The notes below the pieces were generated by a model, which was not told the DNA's origin, did no database searches, and saw nothing but the letters and a program-made list of their open reading frames with translations. Shown here in pieces: positions 1-8,382 of a DNA stretch of 64,000 nucleotides. The translations under genes were made by a program, and so were the position numbers. Each line of letters begins with the position of its first letter. Positions within the stretch are counted from its first letter, which is position 1. The DNA is from Endozoicomonas gorgoniicola (lineage in GTDB: Bacteria > Pseudomonadota > Gammaproteobacteria > Pseudomonadales > Endozoicomonadaceae), in the NCBI RefSeq assembly GCF_025562715.2, contig NZ_JAPFCC010000001.1:3883501-3947500 (forward strand), given 5' to 3'.

Positions 1-731
1 TTAGACTGGATTATATTCCAGCCAGCGCCCCAGGGATCACTTTCCGGATTCAGAAAGGTCAGTACCCGCTGTTTCTGGTAATCCCGCATCAGGAACTGCC
101 AGAACACAAACACGGCAGGAATCGCCAGCATAATGGCAGAAAATATCAGCCGCTTGCGTAACCCCGCCAGCAGCAACACAAACGCTCCCGATGACCCGAT
201 CAACAGCGAAGTTCCCAGGTCAGGCTGCTTGGCAATCAGGATAACAGGCACACCGATGATGGTCAGAGTGACCGCAATATCCCTGAAGGAAGGCGGCAAT
301 GGTCGGTTAGCCAGATAGGCAGCCACCACAATCGGCATGATCAGCTTGATAATTTCAGATGGCTGGAACCGAATAAAAGGCAACTGAATCCAACGCTGCG
401 CCCCTTTTGACTGGATACCCATAAATAACACCGCCAGCAAGAGCACAACACCACCCGCATACATCCAGGGCGAAAACCGCATCAGCATTCTCGGAGATAA
501 CTGGGCAATCACCCCCATACCTACAAAGCCAACCAGCATATAGAGAGACTGCCGGATCACCACGCCCATATCCTTGCCGCTGGCACTGTAGAGAATCAAC
601 AGCCCGGCACAGCAAAGGATCATCAGCAATCCGACCAGGAGAAAATCAATATGAAATGTCTCTGACCAGCCCCGGGTCTGGGTAAACCCATGATCGTCAT
701 TCAGCTGTCGTACAAAATCCTGTTCAGCCAT
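1..731 (-). CDS. rodA: Rod-shape peptidoglycan polymerase RodA, partial (C-terminus beyond window)
   Basis: RodA is the SEDS-family glycosyltransferase that polymerises glycan strands for cell elongation together with PBP2. Translating the minus strand from the ATG at 729-731 gives about 243 residues with repeated hydrophobic helices and family motifs: YSASG near the start, QSKGAQRW, RFQPSEIIK, KQPDLGTS and DPWGAGWNIIQS at the window edge. A full family member has roughly 370-380 residues, so about a third is missing because the window ends. The start ATG overlaps the mrdA stop (TGATG), which points to translational coupling with the PBP2 gene upstream. The gene looks intact as far as it can be read. 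Confidence 0.95.
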   Translation of the reverse strand, partial: MAEQDFVRQLNDDHGFTQTRGWSETFHIDFLLVGLLMILCCAGLLILYSASGKDMGVVIRQSLYMLVGFVGMGVIAQLSPRMLMRFSPWMYAGGVVLLLAVLFMGIQSKGAQRWIQLPFIRFQPSEIIKLIMPIVVAAYLANRPLPPSFRDIAVTLTIIGVPVILIAKQPDLGTSLLIGSSGAFVLLLAGLRKRLIFSAIMLAIPAVFVFWQFLMRDYQKQRVLTFLNPESDPWGAGWNIIQS

Positions 732-2605
732 CAGTTTCTCACCTTCGCTTTCAGAGCCTCGTCTACTGACAGTCCATTGGTCAGGGATGGGTTCAATCTG
801 GGTAACAGGTAATGATCCATAATGGTCTTGGCCACATTTGCCGCACCTTTGTCGTTTTCCACAATCACGGAAATAGCAATCTGAGGGTCTTCAATCGGGG
901 CAAAAGCCACAAACAGACTGTGATCACGTTCGAACTCTTTCAGCTGCTCAGCATCGTATTCTTCCCCCTGGGGGATACTCACAACCTGTGCCGTACCTGT
1001 CTTGCCTGCAATTCGGTACTTCAGGTCACGACCAATGCGCCAGTGAGCGGTTCCCCGCGGGTTTTTAATGACGTCTTCCATAGAGTCAATAATTAAATCC
1101 CAGTCTTCATCACTGACATCCACATCATGCCCCCAATCAGGGCTTTGAATATCGGGCATATCTTCCTTAACCAGCCGGGGCTGCACGTGCTTGCCCCGAT
1201 TCGCCAGAATCGTGGTGAACTCTGCCAGCTGCAAGGGTGTCGCCAGGTTATAGCCCTGACCAATAATGGCGATGACGGTTTCGCCCGGATACCAGGGCTG
1301 TCCATAAACACCCCGCTTCCATTCACGGGATGGCAAAAGCCCCGGACGCTCTTCGCCGATATCAATGCCGGTGCGCCGCCCCAGACCAAACTGGCTGAGA
1401 AAGTCATGCATCCGGTCTATCCCCAGTTTTCCAGCCTGGTTGTAGAAAAAGGTATCATTAGAGCGAAAAATGGCCTTGGGTAAATTCACCCAACCGTCAC
1501 CTCGGCGTTTCCAGTTACGGAAACGATGCTCACTACCCGGCAGCTGAAACCAGCCCTGGTCGTATATACGAGTATTTTTGTCCACTATGCCATTAGCCAG
1601 CAGGGCAAGACCTACAACGGGTTTAATGGTTGATGCCGGCGGATACTCACCCAGCGTCGCACGGTTATACAACGGTCGTTCAATGTTTTTATTTAAGCCA
1701 TTGAAAGTCTCATAATCAATGCCTGTGACAAACAGGTTCGGATCAAACGATGGATTACTAACCATGGCTAAAACCCCACCGGTCTTGGGGTCCATAGCAA
1801 CAATGGCGCCACGCCGTCCATCCAGGGCTTCAATCGCAACTTTCTGCAACTCCGTATCCAGATACAGCTCAAGGTCTTTGCCCGGCTCCGATGGAACCTG
1901 ATTCAATACCCGAAGCACCCGGCCACGAGCATTGGTTTCTACCTCCTGATAGCCGGGCTTGCCCAGCAAAATGGATTCGTAATATTTCTCCAGACCAATC
2001 TTTCCGGTCACATGAGTACCACTGTAAAGGGCTGGATCAAGGGTTCTGAGTTCCCGGTCATTAATACGACCAACGTAGCCTACCGAGTGAGAAAAAATAC
2101 AGCCTTCCGGGTAGTACCGAACCAGGTCAGCATCAATTTCAACACCCGGCAACCGGAACTGGTTGACCGCTATTGTGGCGATCTGTTCATCGTTCAGGTT
2201 AAATTTCAGGGGAATGGGTTCATAGGGACGGCGGCGTCTTAGCCGCTGGTCAAAGCGGCGTCGTTCATTATCAGTAACCGGTACTAATGTTGATATGTTT
2301 TCGATCAGTTGATCAAGATCGCCTGCCCGTTCACGAACAATGGTCAAACTGCGGCTGGAGCGATTCATCGCCAGCAGCTTGCCATGGGTGTCATAAATCA
2401 GGCCGCGAACCGGGGGGATGGTTTGTAGCAGAACCCGGTTTTCTTCAGACTGCGTCGACATTTCATCGTAACGCAGCACCTGAAGATAAAATAACCGGGC
2501 GATCAGCACAAACACCAAAACAACCATAAAGAACAACGACAGCCAGACGCGGGTTCCGACAATCCGTTGCTCTGCTTTATGATCCTTTAAGGTATTCGCT
2601 GGCAT
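731..2605 (-). CDS. mrdA: Penicillin-binding protein 2 (peptidoglycan DD-transpeptidase MrdA)
   Basis: PBP2 cross-links peptidoglycan during lateral wall elongation, anchored in the inner membrane with its catalytic domain in the periplasm. The 624-residue product has one N-terminal membrane anchor (about residues 19-43), a PBP dimerisation domain beginning near VRGLIYD, and a transpeptidase domain with all three active-site motifs: STIK (nucleophile serine, about residue 325), SND and KTGT. Length matches the family. It sits between rlmH (75 bp upstream) and rodA (overlapping stop/start), the usual elongasome operon order rsfS-rlmH-mrdA-rodA. Confidence 0.97.
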   Translation of the reverse strand: MPANTLKDHKAEQRIVGTRVWLSLFFMVVLVFVLIARLFYLQVLRYDEMSTQSEENRVLLQTIPPVRGLIYDTHGKLLAMNRSSRSLTIVRERAGDLDQLIENISTLVPVTDNERRRFDQRLRRRRPYEPIPLKFNLNDEQIATIAVNQFRLPGVEIDADLVRYYPEGCIFSHSVGYVGRINDRELRTLDPALYSGTHVTGKIGLEKYYESILLGKPGYQEVETNARGRVLRVLNQVPSEPGKDLELYLDTELQKVAIEALDGRRGAIVAMDPKTGGVLAMVSNPSFDPNLFVTGIDYETFNGLNKNIERPLYNRATLGEYPPASTIKPVVGLALLANGIVDKNTRIYDQGWFQLPGSEHRFRNWKRRGDGWVNLPKAIFRSNDTFFYNQAGKLGIDRMHDFLSQFGLGRRTGIDIGEERPGLLPSREWKRGVYGQPWYPGETVIAIIGQGYNLATPLQLAEFTTILANRGKHVQPRLVKEDMPDIQSPDWGHDVDVSDEDWDLIIDSMEDVIKNPRGTAHWRIGRDLKYRIAGKTGTAQVVSIPQGEEYDAEQLKEFERDHSLFVAFAPIEDPQIAISVIVENDKGAANVAKTIMDHYLLPRLNPSLTNGLSVDEALKAKVRN

Positions 2606-2680
2606 TACTTGTTTCCGTGAAGTTATTTCCCTGCAAATGGGAAACAGTGCTTCCTGTCTGGGAGCCAGAAAAGCTCCTGA

Positions 2681-3148
2681 CTATTTATGATAAGGGTGAT
2701 TTTTTAAAATACTCCAGGCTCGATACACCTGTTCAGCCACCACCACCCGAACCAGTGGGTGAGGCAACGTCAATGGCGATAAAGACCAGCGCAGGTCTGC
2801 CTGTGCCATACAGCTCGGATGCAAGCCCTCGGGACCACCTACCAGCAAACTGACATTGCGCCCGGAGTGCATCCAGTCGCCCATTTTGTCGGCAAGCTGC
2901 TCAGTACTCCAGGCTTTGCCGTTAATCTCCATGGTCACCACCAGATCACCCCGCCCGACGGCAGCCAGTATCTGGTTGGCTTCTTTTTCTTGCAGACGAT
3001 TAACGTCTGCGCCTTTGCTGCGGCGGTTGAGAGGAATCTCAACCAGTTCCAGCTTCAGGTCTGCCCCCAGGCGGCGGCTATATTCGGTATAGCCCTCTTC
3101 CACCCAGCCCGGCATTTTTGACCCAACCGTAATCAGCCTGATACGCAT
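2681..3148 (-). CDS. rlmH: 23S rRNA (pseudouridine1915-N3)-methyltransferase RlmH
   Basis: RlmH methylates pseudouridine 1915 in helix 69 of 23S rRNA on the assembled 70S ribosome. The 155-residue protein has the family's full length. It begins MRIRLITVGSKMPGW, carries the SAM-binding loop of the SPOUT fold (LLVGGPEGLH) and ends in the typical LVRVVVAEQVYRAWSIL...YHK tail. Its ATG overlaps the rsfS stop codon (TGATG), so the two are probably translated as a coupled pair. Confidence 0.97.
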   Translation of the reverse strand: MRIRLITVGSKMPGWVEEGYTEYSRRLGADLKLELVEIPLNRRSKGADVNRLQEKEANQILAAVGRGDLVVTMEINGKAWSTEQLADKMGDWMHSGRNVSLLVGGPEGLHPSCMAQADLRWSLSPLTLPHPLVRVVVAEQVYRAWSILKNHPYHK

Positions 3149-3504
3149 CAGGCTTCAGCAGCTTCCGCTGTCTGCTCGACACGACCGGTTTCCCACAGAC
3201 GCTCAAGATCGTAGAACGCGCGGGTAGCAGGCAGCATGATGTGAGCCACCACATCACCCAGGTCTACCAGAACCCATTCCGACTTGTCTTCGCCTTCCAT
3301 TCCCAGAGGGCGAACACCGTTTTCCTTGCACTTTTGCACAACATTGTCGGCCACAGATTTTACATGGCGGTTAGACGTACCACAGGCGATAATCATGTAG
3401 TCAGTTACGTCTGTCATTTCGGATACATCCAGACATGTCAGATCATTGCCTTTCATTTCCTCAATGGCTTCGATAACCAGCTGCTTTAATTGATCAGATT
3501 GCAT
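3148..3504 (-). CDS. rsfS: Ribosomal silencing factor RsfS
   Basis: RsfS binds ribosomal protein L14 and blocks joining of the 30S and 50S subunits, lowering translation when nutrients are scarce. The 118-residue product shows the family pattern: VIEAIEEMKGNDLTCLDVSEMTDVTDYMIIACGTSNRHVKSVAD in the N-terminal half and the WVLVDLGDVVAHIM core. An acidic, alanine-rich tail ends the protein. It heads the rsfS-rlmH-mrdA-rodA run. In many gammaproteobacteria nadD lies directly upstream; here the next gene upstream is proA, 114 bp away. Confidence 0.95.
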   Translation of the reverse strand: MQSDQLKQLVIEAIEEMKGNDLTCLDVSEMTDVTDYMIIACGTSNRHVKSVADNVVQKCKENGVRPLGMEGEDKSEWVLVDLGDVVAHIMLPATRAFYDLERLWETGRVEQTAEAAEA

Positions 3505-3540
3505 AAACGCTTTAAGGACCTGTCTCTTTCAAATAAATAG

Positions 3541-3574
3541 AAAGCCTGTCAAATATTTCTGATAACAGGCTTTT
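3541..3574 (-). terminator. Hairpin between proA and rsfS
   Basis: AAAGCCTGT and ACAGGCTTT form an inverted repeat with an AT-rich loop, about 45 bp downstream of the proA stop. The bases after the stem on the minus strand are T-rich but interrupted, so it could end or weaken proA transcription before rsfS. Confidence 0.5.
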
Positions 3575-3618
3575 CACATGATGGCATAATGTCGTGTCAA
3601 GAGTCAGTCTGCAATCCG

Positions 3619-4881
3619 TTATTTCCGGATATGACCGTCCCCAAACACTACGTATTTTTGCGAAGTCAGCCCTTGCAGGCCGACAGGGCCACGGGCATGA
3701 ATTTTGTCGGTAGAAACGCCGATTTCAGCACCCAGACCGTACTCAAACCCATCCGCAAAGCGGGTTGAGGCATTGACCATCACTGAGCTGGAGTCGACTT
3801 CGCGCAGGAAGCGGCGACTACGGGTGTAATCTTCGGTCACAATGGCATCGGTATGATGCGAACCATAGTGATTGATATGCGCGATAGCTTCATCCATATC
3901 TGTCACGACCCTGATCGACAACACCGGGCCAAGGTATTCCGTCACCCAGTCTTCCTCTGTGGCAGCCACAGCGTCAGGCAGTATACGACAGACCTCGGAA
4001 CAGCCACGAAGTTCCACACCTATTTCACGGTACTGCGTTGCCAGTTCCGGCAGCAGGCTGTCAGCAACGGCCTGGTTTACCAGCAGGGTCTCCATGGCAT
4101 TGCAGACACCGTAGCGGTGAGTTTTGGCGTTGATGGCGATATTTGCTGCTTTGGAGACATCCGCTTTGTCGTCAATGTAAACGTGGCAGATGCCATCCAG
4201 ATGTTTGATCACAGGTACTCTGGCATCTTTACTGATGCGTTCAATCAGCCCTTTGCCACCACGGGGAACAATAACGTCCACATACTCAGGCATCGCAATC
4301 AGGGTACCAACCGCAGCGCGGTCAGTGGTTTCCACGACCTGCACAGCCGCTTCCGGCAGTCCCGCTTTTGCCAGCCCTTTCTGAACACAGGCAGCAATCG
4401 CCTGGTTGGAAGCAATGGCCTCACTGCCACCACGAAGAATCACGGCATTACCGGACTTCAGGCACAAACTGGCAGCTTCAATCGTCACATTAGGACGGGA
4501 CTCGTAGATAATGCCAATCACCCCCAGCGGCACTCGCATTTGTCCCACCTGAATACCGCTGGGAAGGTATTTCATGTCGTCGATGCTACCCACCGGGTCT
4601 GGCAGGGCTGCCACCTGTTTCAGATTCTCTACCATAGTATCAATGCGGGCATCGGTCAGTTCCAGACGATCCAGCAAAGCATTGTCCAACCCACGGTTGC
4701 GACCATTTTCAAGATCAATGGCATTGGCTTTTCGCAACGCTTCCCGCGCGGTCTTCAGCTCATCAGCAATGGCCAGCAATGCCTTGTTCTTATCACTGGT
4801 TTCAGCCTTTGCCATCTCGGCACTGGCTTCCCGGGCTTTACGCCCAAGACCGTGCATGTATTCAGTTACCCGCTCTGTCAC
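3619..4881 (-). CDS. proA: Gamma-glutamyl phosphate reductase
   Basis: ProA reduces gamma-glutamyl phosphate to glutamate-5-semialdehyde with NADPH, the second step of proline synthesis, in the cytoplasm. The 420-residue protein has the aldehyde-dehydrogenase fold: PLGVIGIIYESRPNVT and CLKSGNAVILRGGSEA in the cofactor-binding half, the catalytic cysteine in HRYGVCNAMETLLV, and the C-terminal STRFADGFEYGLGAEIGVSTDKIHARGPVGL stretch in which family members are highly conserved. Length is normal. proB is not in the window. Confidence 0.97.
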   Translation of the reverse strand: MTERVTEYMHGLGRKAREASAEMAKAETSDKNKALLAIADELKTAREALRKANAIDLENGRNRGLDNALLDRLELTDARIDTMVENLKQVAALPDPVGSIDDMKYLPSGIQVGQMRVPLGVIGIIYESRPNVTIEAASLCLKSGNAVILRGGSEAIASNQAIAACVQKGLAKAGLPEAAVQVVETTDRAAVGTLIAMPEYVDVIVPRGGKGLIERISKDARVPVIKHLDGICHVYIDDKADVSKAANIAINAKTHRYGVCNAMETLLVNQAVADSLLPELATQYREIGVELRGCSEVCRILPDAVAATEEDWVTEYLGPVLSIRVVTDMDEAIAHINHYGSHHTDAIVTEDYTRSRRFLREVDSSSVMVNASTRFADGFEYGLGAEIGVSTDKIHARGPVGLQGLTSQKYVVFGDGHIRK

Positions 4882-5056
4882 CGTTGCTTCCCTCCTGAAA
4901 CACTTTAAGCCTGACTCCTGGCCTGACTCTTAGCTTAAAAAGTCATCAGTCACCGGGTCAGTTTAGCCGTGTATTATACCCGTTAAACCGAACCTCAACA
5001 CCTGCCGCTTCAGGAGAAAAATAACGGCAACTTTCCACTCATCCATCTGGACATTT

Positions 5057-6646
5057 TTAATCCACCACTGGCATGGTAAATTCAAAAATAGTTCCGCCTT
5101 CCGGGTGCCTCTGGAAACTCATACGACCACTGTGCGACTGTATAATAGAGTGACAGACTGACAGACCAATACCCATGCCGTCGGGTTTTGTCGTGTAAAA
5201 CGGTGTAAACAGTTTTTCTTCCGCGTCGTCTGCCAGTCCATAGCCCCGGTCAATAACCGACACCTTCACAAACCGCTCCTCAAAGCGTTCTGCTTTCACC
5301 CAGACGCCTATATGACGATGTTCCGAGTCGCACATCGCTTCCATACCATTGCGGATCAGGTTCAGCGCCACCTGTTGAATCTGAACCGGATCAACTTTAA
5401 CCGCAGGCAGATCTGTCGGAACATCCATGTGGATTTCCATGTGATTATTACGGGCATCCACCTCTGCCAGTTTGACGGTATCACTCAACAGTTTGTGCGG
5501 ATCAACACTACTGAGAACATGGTCCGGCTTTTTCACAAAGGAGCGAATACGGGCAATGATTTCCCCCGCCCGGCGTGCCTGGGTGTTGATCTTATCCATC
5601 GCTTCGTAGATCGACTCATACATGGGATCATCCTGATGTTCCAGTCGGTTCATCATACGTTTAGCGACCTGCGCGTAGTTGGAAATCGCGGTCAGAGGCT
5701 GGTTCACCTCGTGGGCAAAACCGGCTGCCATCTCACCCATGGTACTCAGGCGGGAAACATGGGTCAGTTTCTCTTTCTGCTGGTCCAGTTCGTCCAGTGC
5801 TTTCTGCAGGGCTTCCTGGTTGCGTTTGCGTTCAGTGATATCACGGAACGTGACGACAGCCCCGGTCAGCCTGTCATCTTCGAGAATCGGTGTGCAGGAA
5901 TAATACACCGGAAAAGCGGTGCCATCTTTGTGCCAGAACAGGGTGTCTTCCACCGCCTTACTGACGCCTTTGTTTAAAGCCACCTGAATGGGCGCAAGGT
6001 GCTGACTGTGAGCGCCATTACCCGCCTCACCCAGCATCATGGAAATCAGTCCCTGACCAATCAGATTATCAATGGACCAGCCCAGCATACTGGCTGCCGC
6101 AGCATTCGCGAAGGTAATATGCCCCCGGCTGTCGAGGCCAAAAATCCCTTCATTCATGCTTTCCAGAATATTGGCTTTGTCGGCTTCCAGCTGACGGTTT
6201 CGGGCTGAAAGAGCCTGTTCCAGACGATGAATCTTCAGCTGGGTTTCCACCCGGGCAATGACTTCTTCTGCCTGAAACGGTTTGGAAATAAAATCAACGG
6301 CACCCGTTTCCAGGCCACGAACTTTATCTTTCGTGTCATCCAGTGCCGAGAGAAAAATCACCGTAATTTTGCTGGTGGCCGGATCTTCCTTCAGCTGGCG
6401 ACACACTTCATAGCCATCCATGCCTGGCATCATGATGTCCAGCAACACCAGCGCAGGTTTCGCCTTATGGGCAATTCTCAGGGCGCTTTCACCATTTTTG
6501 GCGATTAACAGCTTATAGCCGCGGCCATTCAGGGTTTGTAACAACACCTGCAAGTTGGTGGGATTGTCGTCAACCAGAAGAATACGCTCTGCATCTTCCG
6601 GGGATTCTGTAGAATGTTCTGCCAGATACATCTTAAACCAGCTCAA
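5057..6646 (-). CDS. REC-PAS-histidine kinase (receiver domain at the N-terminus)
   Basis: A soluble signalling kinase of 529 residues. An N-terminal receiver domain (about 20-140) has the acidic pocket DD, phospho-acceptor Asp70 in VLLDIMMPGMDGYEV and Lys122 in SKPF. A PAS domain with a PAC-like segment (about 155-275; NEGIFGLDSRGHITFAN) follows, then a short coiled coil, a HisKA domain with the acceptor His312 in AGFAHEVNQPLT, and an HATPase domain with N, G1 and G2 boxes (NLIRNGMEAM, DRGYGLAD, GMGIGLSV). No membrane segment is seen, so the input is probably cytoplasmic or comes through the receiver. No response-regulator gene is adjacent, so the output partner is unknown. Confidence 0.9.
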   Translation of the reverse strand: MSWFKMYLAEHSTESPEDAERILLVDDNPTNLQVLLQTLNGRGYKLLIAKNGESALRIAHKAKPALVLLDIMMPGMDGYEVCRQLKEDPATSKITVIFLSALDDTKDKVRGLETGAVDFISKPFQAEEVIARVETQLKIHRLEQALSARNRQLEADKANILESMNEGIFGLDSRGHITFANAAAASMLGWSIDNLIGQGLISMMLGEAGNGAHSQHLAPIQVALNKGVSKAVEDTLFWHKDGTAFPVYYSCTPILEDDRLTGAVVTFRDITERKRNQEALQKALDELDQQKEKLTHVSRLSTMGEMAAGFAHEVNQPLTAISNYAQVAKRMMNRLEHQDDPMYESIYEAMDKINTQARRAGEIIARIRSFVKKPDHVLSSVDPHKLLSDTVKLAEVDARNNHMEIHMDVPTDLPAVKVDPVQIQQVALNLIRNGMEAMCDSEHRHIGVWVKAERFEERFVKVSVIDRGYGLADDAEEKLFTPFYTTKPDGMGIGLSVCHSIIQSHSGRMSFQRHPEGGTIFEFTMPVVD

Positions 6647-6858
6647 TATTTTCTTCTGGGGAACAGCATAGTCATTGTTACCATTATCAGCGCCAGCAAG
6701 TGAGAGTCTGAGAGTCGTTTTTACGTGTCTCTCACCTCAGGCTGACATTCAACGCCTAGCTGCCGGTGGCACATTCTGACAGATTTTCTATCAAACAGCA
6801 TTTCATCGTTGAATATGTTTCAATACTTCTACCTTTAACTGTGAGTTTGAAATACATC

Positions 6859-7791
6859 ATGAGAGTACTGGTTCTCGGTAAAACCGGTCAGATAGGCCAT
6901 GAACTGTGCAAACTGCTCGATAACAAAGGCATTACCTACCATGCTCCGGACCGGAGTGAGCTGGATATCTGTGATTCAGCCCGGCTACAAATCTGCATGG
7001 AAGACTACCAGCCCACCATTGTTGTCAACGCAGCGGCTTACAATAATCCGGTGATGGCAGAGAACGAACCCTCCCGGTGCTTTGCCGTGAACCGGGATGC
7101 GGTGGCAGAACTGGCAGACCTGTGCAACCGCATGAATACCACTCTGATCCATGCCTCCAGTTATCGGGTTTTTGATGGTGAAAAGCAGGAACCTTACACG
7201 GAAAAAGACCCCACCAACCCCATTGGCGTACTGGGAACCAGCCGTTTGCAGGCAGAGCAGCAGATTCGTGAACGCTGCCCGAAACACATCATTCTGCGCC
7301 TGTCCTGGGTCATCAGTGACCGCCGTCCAAACCTGTTGCGCCGTCAGACTGAGCAGATGATTAAACATCGTGAAGTGTACGTGACTCCTGACCAACTGGG
7401 CTGCCCAACTCCGGCCAGCGAAGTGGGCCGGGTGATGATGGCGATTTTGCAGCAGGTCGACTGCGGTGCCGAACCCTGGGGAACCTATCACTACTGCGCC
7501 TCAGAGCCAGTGTCTGAAAGTGGCTTTGCTGAAATTGTTATCGCTGAAGCGTCTCAAGTCTGGGAACTCAAGGTTCGCAAACTGATCATGGCCAAAATGG
7601 ATTCCCGCGAAGGGTTCAAGCCACCGGCCAACGCCACGTTTGAGTGTACTAAAATCCTGAACACCTTTGGTGTACACGCACGCCCCTGGCGTAATGCCCT
7701 GTCTGGCATCATTCGCCATTATCACGAAGAGCAAGAGTACGAAAAGCAAGAGTACGAAAAACAAGAGTACGAAGAACAAAAAGACAACTAA
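6859..7791 (+). CDS. RmlD-like NAD(P)-binding sugar-nucleotide protein with altered catalytic residues
   Basis: The fold is that of dTDP-4-dehydrorhamnose reductase (RmlD, extended SDR): GKTGQIG dinucleotide loop at residues 7-13, VNAAAY at 56-61, and VNRDAVAELA. The start ATG at 6859 is chosen because homology begins exactly there (MRVLVLGKTGQIG); the upstream extension to 6766 has no family similarity. Aligned with RmlD, the catalytic YxxxK becomes L125...R129 (GVLGTSRLQAE) and the STDY motif becomes SSYR at 100-103, so ordinary reductase activity is doubtful. No rmlABC neighbours are present. The C-terminus is a 15-bp tandem repeat coding for charged residues (EYEKQ units). Confidence 0.8.
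   Translation: MRVLVLGKTGQIGHELCKLLDNKGITYHAPDRSELDICDSARLQICMEDYQPTIVVNAAAYNNPVMAENEPSRCFAVNRDAVAELADLCNRMNTTLIHASSYRVFDGEKQEPYTEKDPTNPIGVLGTSRLQAEQQIRERCPKHIILRLSWVISDRRPNLLRRQTEQMIKHREVYVTPDQLGCPTPASEVGRVMMAILQQVDCGAEPWGTYHYCASEPVSESGFAEIVIAEASQVWELKVRKLIMAKMDSREGFKPPANATFECTKILNTFGVHARPWRNALSGIIRHYHEEQEYEKQEYEKQEYEEQKDN
7726..7785 (+). repeat. 15-bp tandem repeat in the 3' end of the RmlD-like gene, 4 units
   Basis: Four consecutive 15-bp units related to GAAAAGCAAGAGTAC (7726-7740, 7741-7755, 7756-7770, 7771-7785; the last is degenerate) encode an E/K/Q/Y-rich tail. The unit is a multiple of three, so a change in copy number would keep the frame. Confidence 0.85.
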
Positions 7792-7877
7792 TGTCGTTTG
7801 AACTACCTGAGCTGCCATTGACTGACGCACTGGCAGATCTGTCTGCTGCTCTGCAAAATCACTACAGGGTTATCTAA
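7791..7877 (+). pseudogene. Possible 5' remnant of an hrpB-type helicase gene
   Basis: An ATG overlaps the stop of the preceding gene (TAATG) and opens 28 codons (MSFELPELPLTDALADLS...) that end in NHYRVI and a stop. This resembles the first residues of HrpB-family helicases just before their Walker A motif (typically LP...LP.L..AL...VIL.APPGAGKT). The Walker A and everything after it are absent and unrelated sequence follows at about 7870. A separate full-length hrpB lies at 24088. The match is short, so a chance resemblance or a real small ORF cannot be excluded. Confidence 0.35.
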
Positions 7878-8382
7878 ATAAACTTTAACGCACCTTGCGG
7901 AATTCTCCATCCATAGCCTCTCATTGTGAGAGGATCGACCTTTGAAGGTTTGGATGGAGATGGATAGCGAGGCTTGCGTAGAGCAAGTCCCTGTATTACT
8001 CTCAAAGCACTGCGAAACCCTGCATAATGGGCTTGGTGGCTGAGACAACAGCCTACTCGACAGACAGATAAGCCTCTGGACAAATACTCAAGCGTCACCG
8101 TTGCTGGACTAACTACGAGAAACAAATCAGGAAAACACAACCGTTTTCTGGCTTCTACCGCCGATGCGCTGGGACACAGCGTATGCGTAAAGAGTTCCCC
8201 TGTCGTGGTTCGGCAACCTGTACGACAGTGAGAGGCTATGTTATTTGACATAGTGGGTCGCACGTAATTCCCGATTAGAAGACCCTACTAGAATCGGCTT
8301 GCCGATTTAGTGGAGAGAGTATGTCACGATCTGCAATCTACAGGTTAGTATTCCGGTTCATGCCCGAAACGATGTAATCACG
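7878..8382 (+). other. 505-bp gap without a recognised gene; contains palindromes
   Basis: No protein family is recognisable. A 129-codon open frame runs on the minus strand (7874-8263) but has no similarity I know and an odd composition rich in Cys, Arg, Ser and Thr. Structured sites are CCTCTCATTGTGAGAGG near 7917, CTATGT...ACATAG near 8237, and AATCGGCTTGCCGATT at 8292-8307, the last about 75 bp before the AraC-type gene. The left part may be the insertion that truncated the hrpB-like remnant. Confidence 0.4.
8292..8307 (+). promoter_or_regulatory. Palindrome upstream of the AraC-type regulator
   Basis: AATCGGC-TT-GCCGATT is a perfect 7-bp inverted repeat with a 2-base centre, 75 bp upstream of the regulator start. 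It could be a protein-binding site. There is no further copy to support this. Confidence 0.25.

Noticed and set aside
3853..4908. 351-codon plus-strand ORF opposite proA
   Set aside because: It is the antisense shadow of a well-supported proA gene, with random-looking composition and no motif.
7874..8263. 129-codon minus-strand ORF and GTGCGACCC near 8265 as a possible group II intron or transposase
   Set aside because: GTGCGAC resembles an intron 5' end, but no domain V structure and no reverse-transcriptase frame is seen; the ORF has no recognisable motif.
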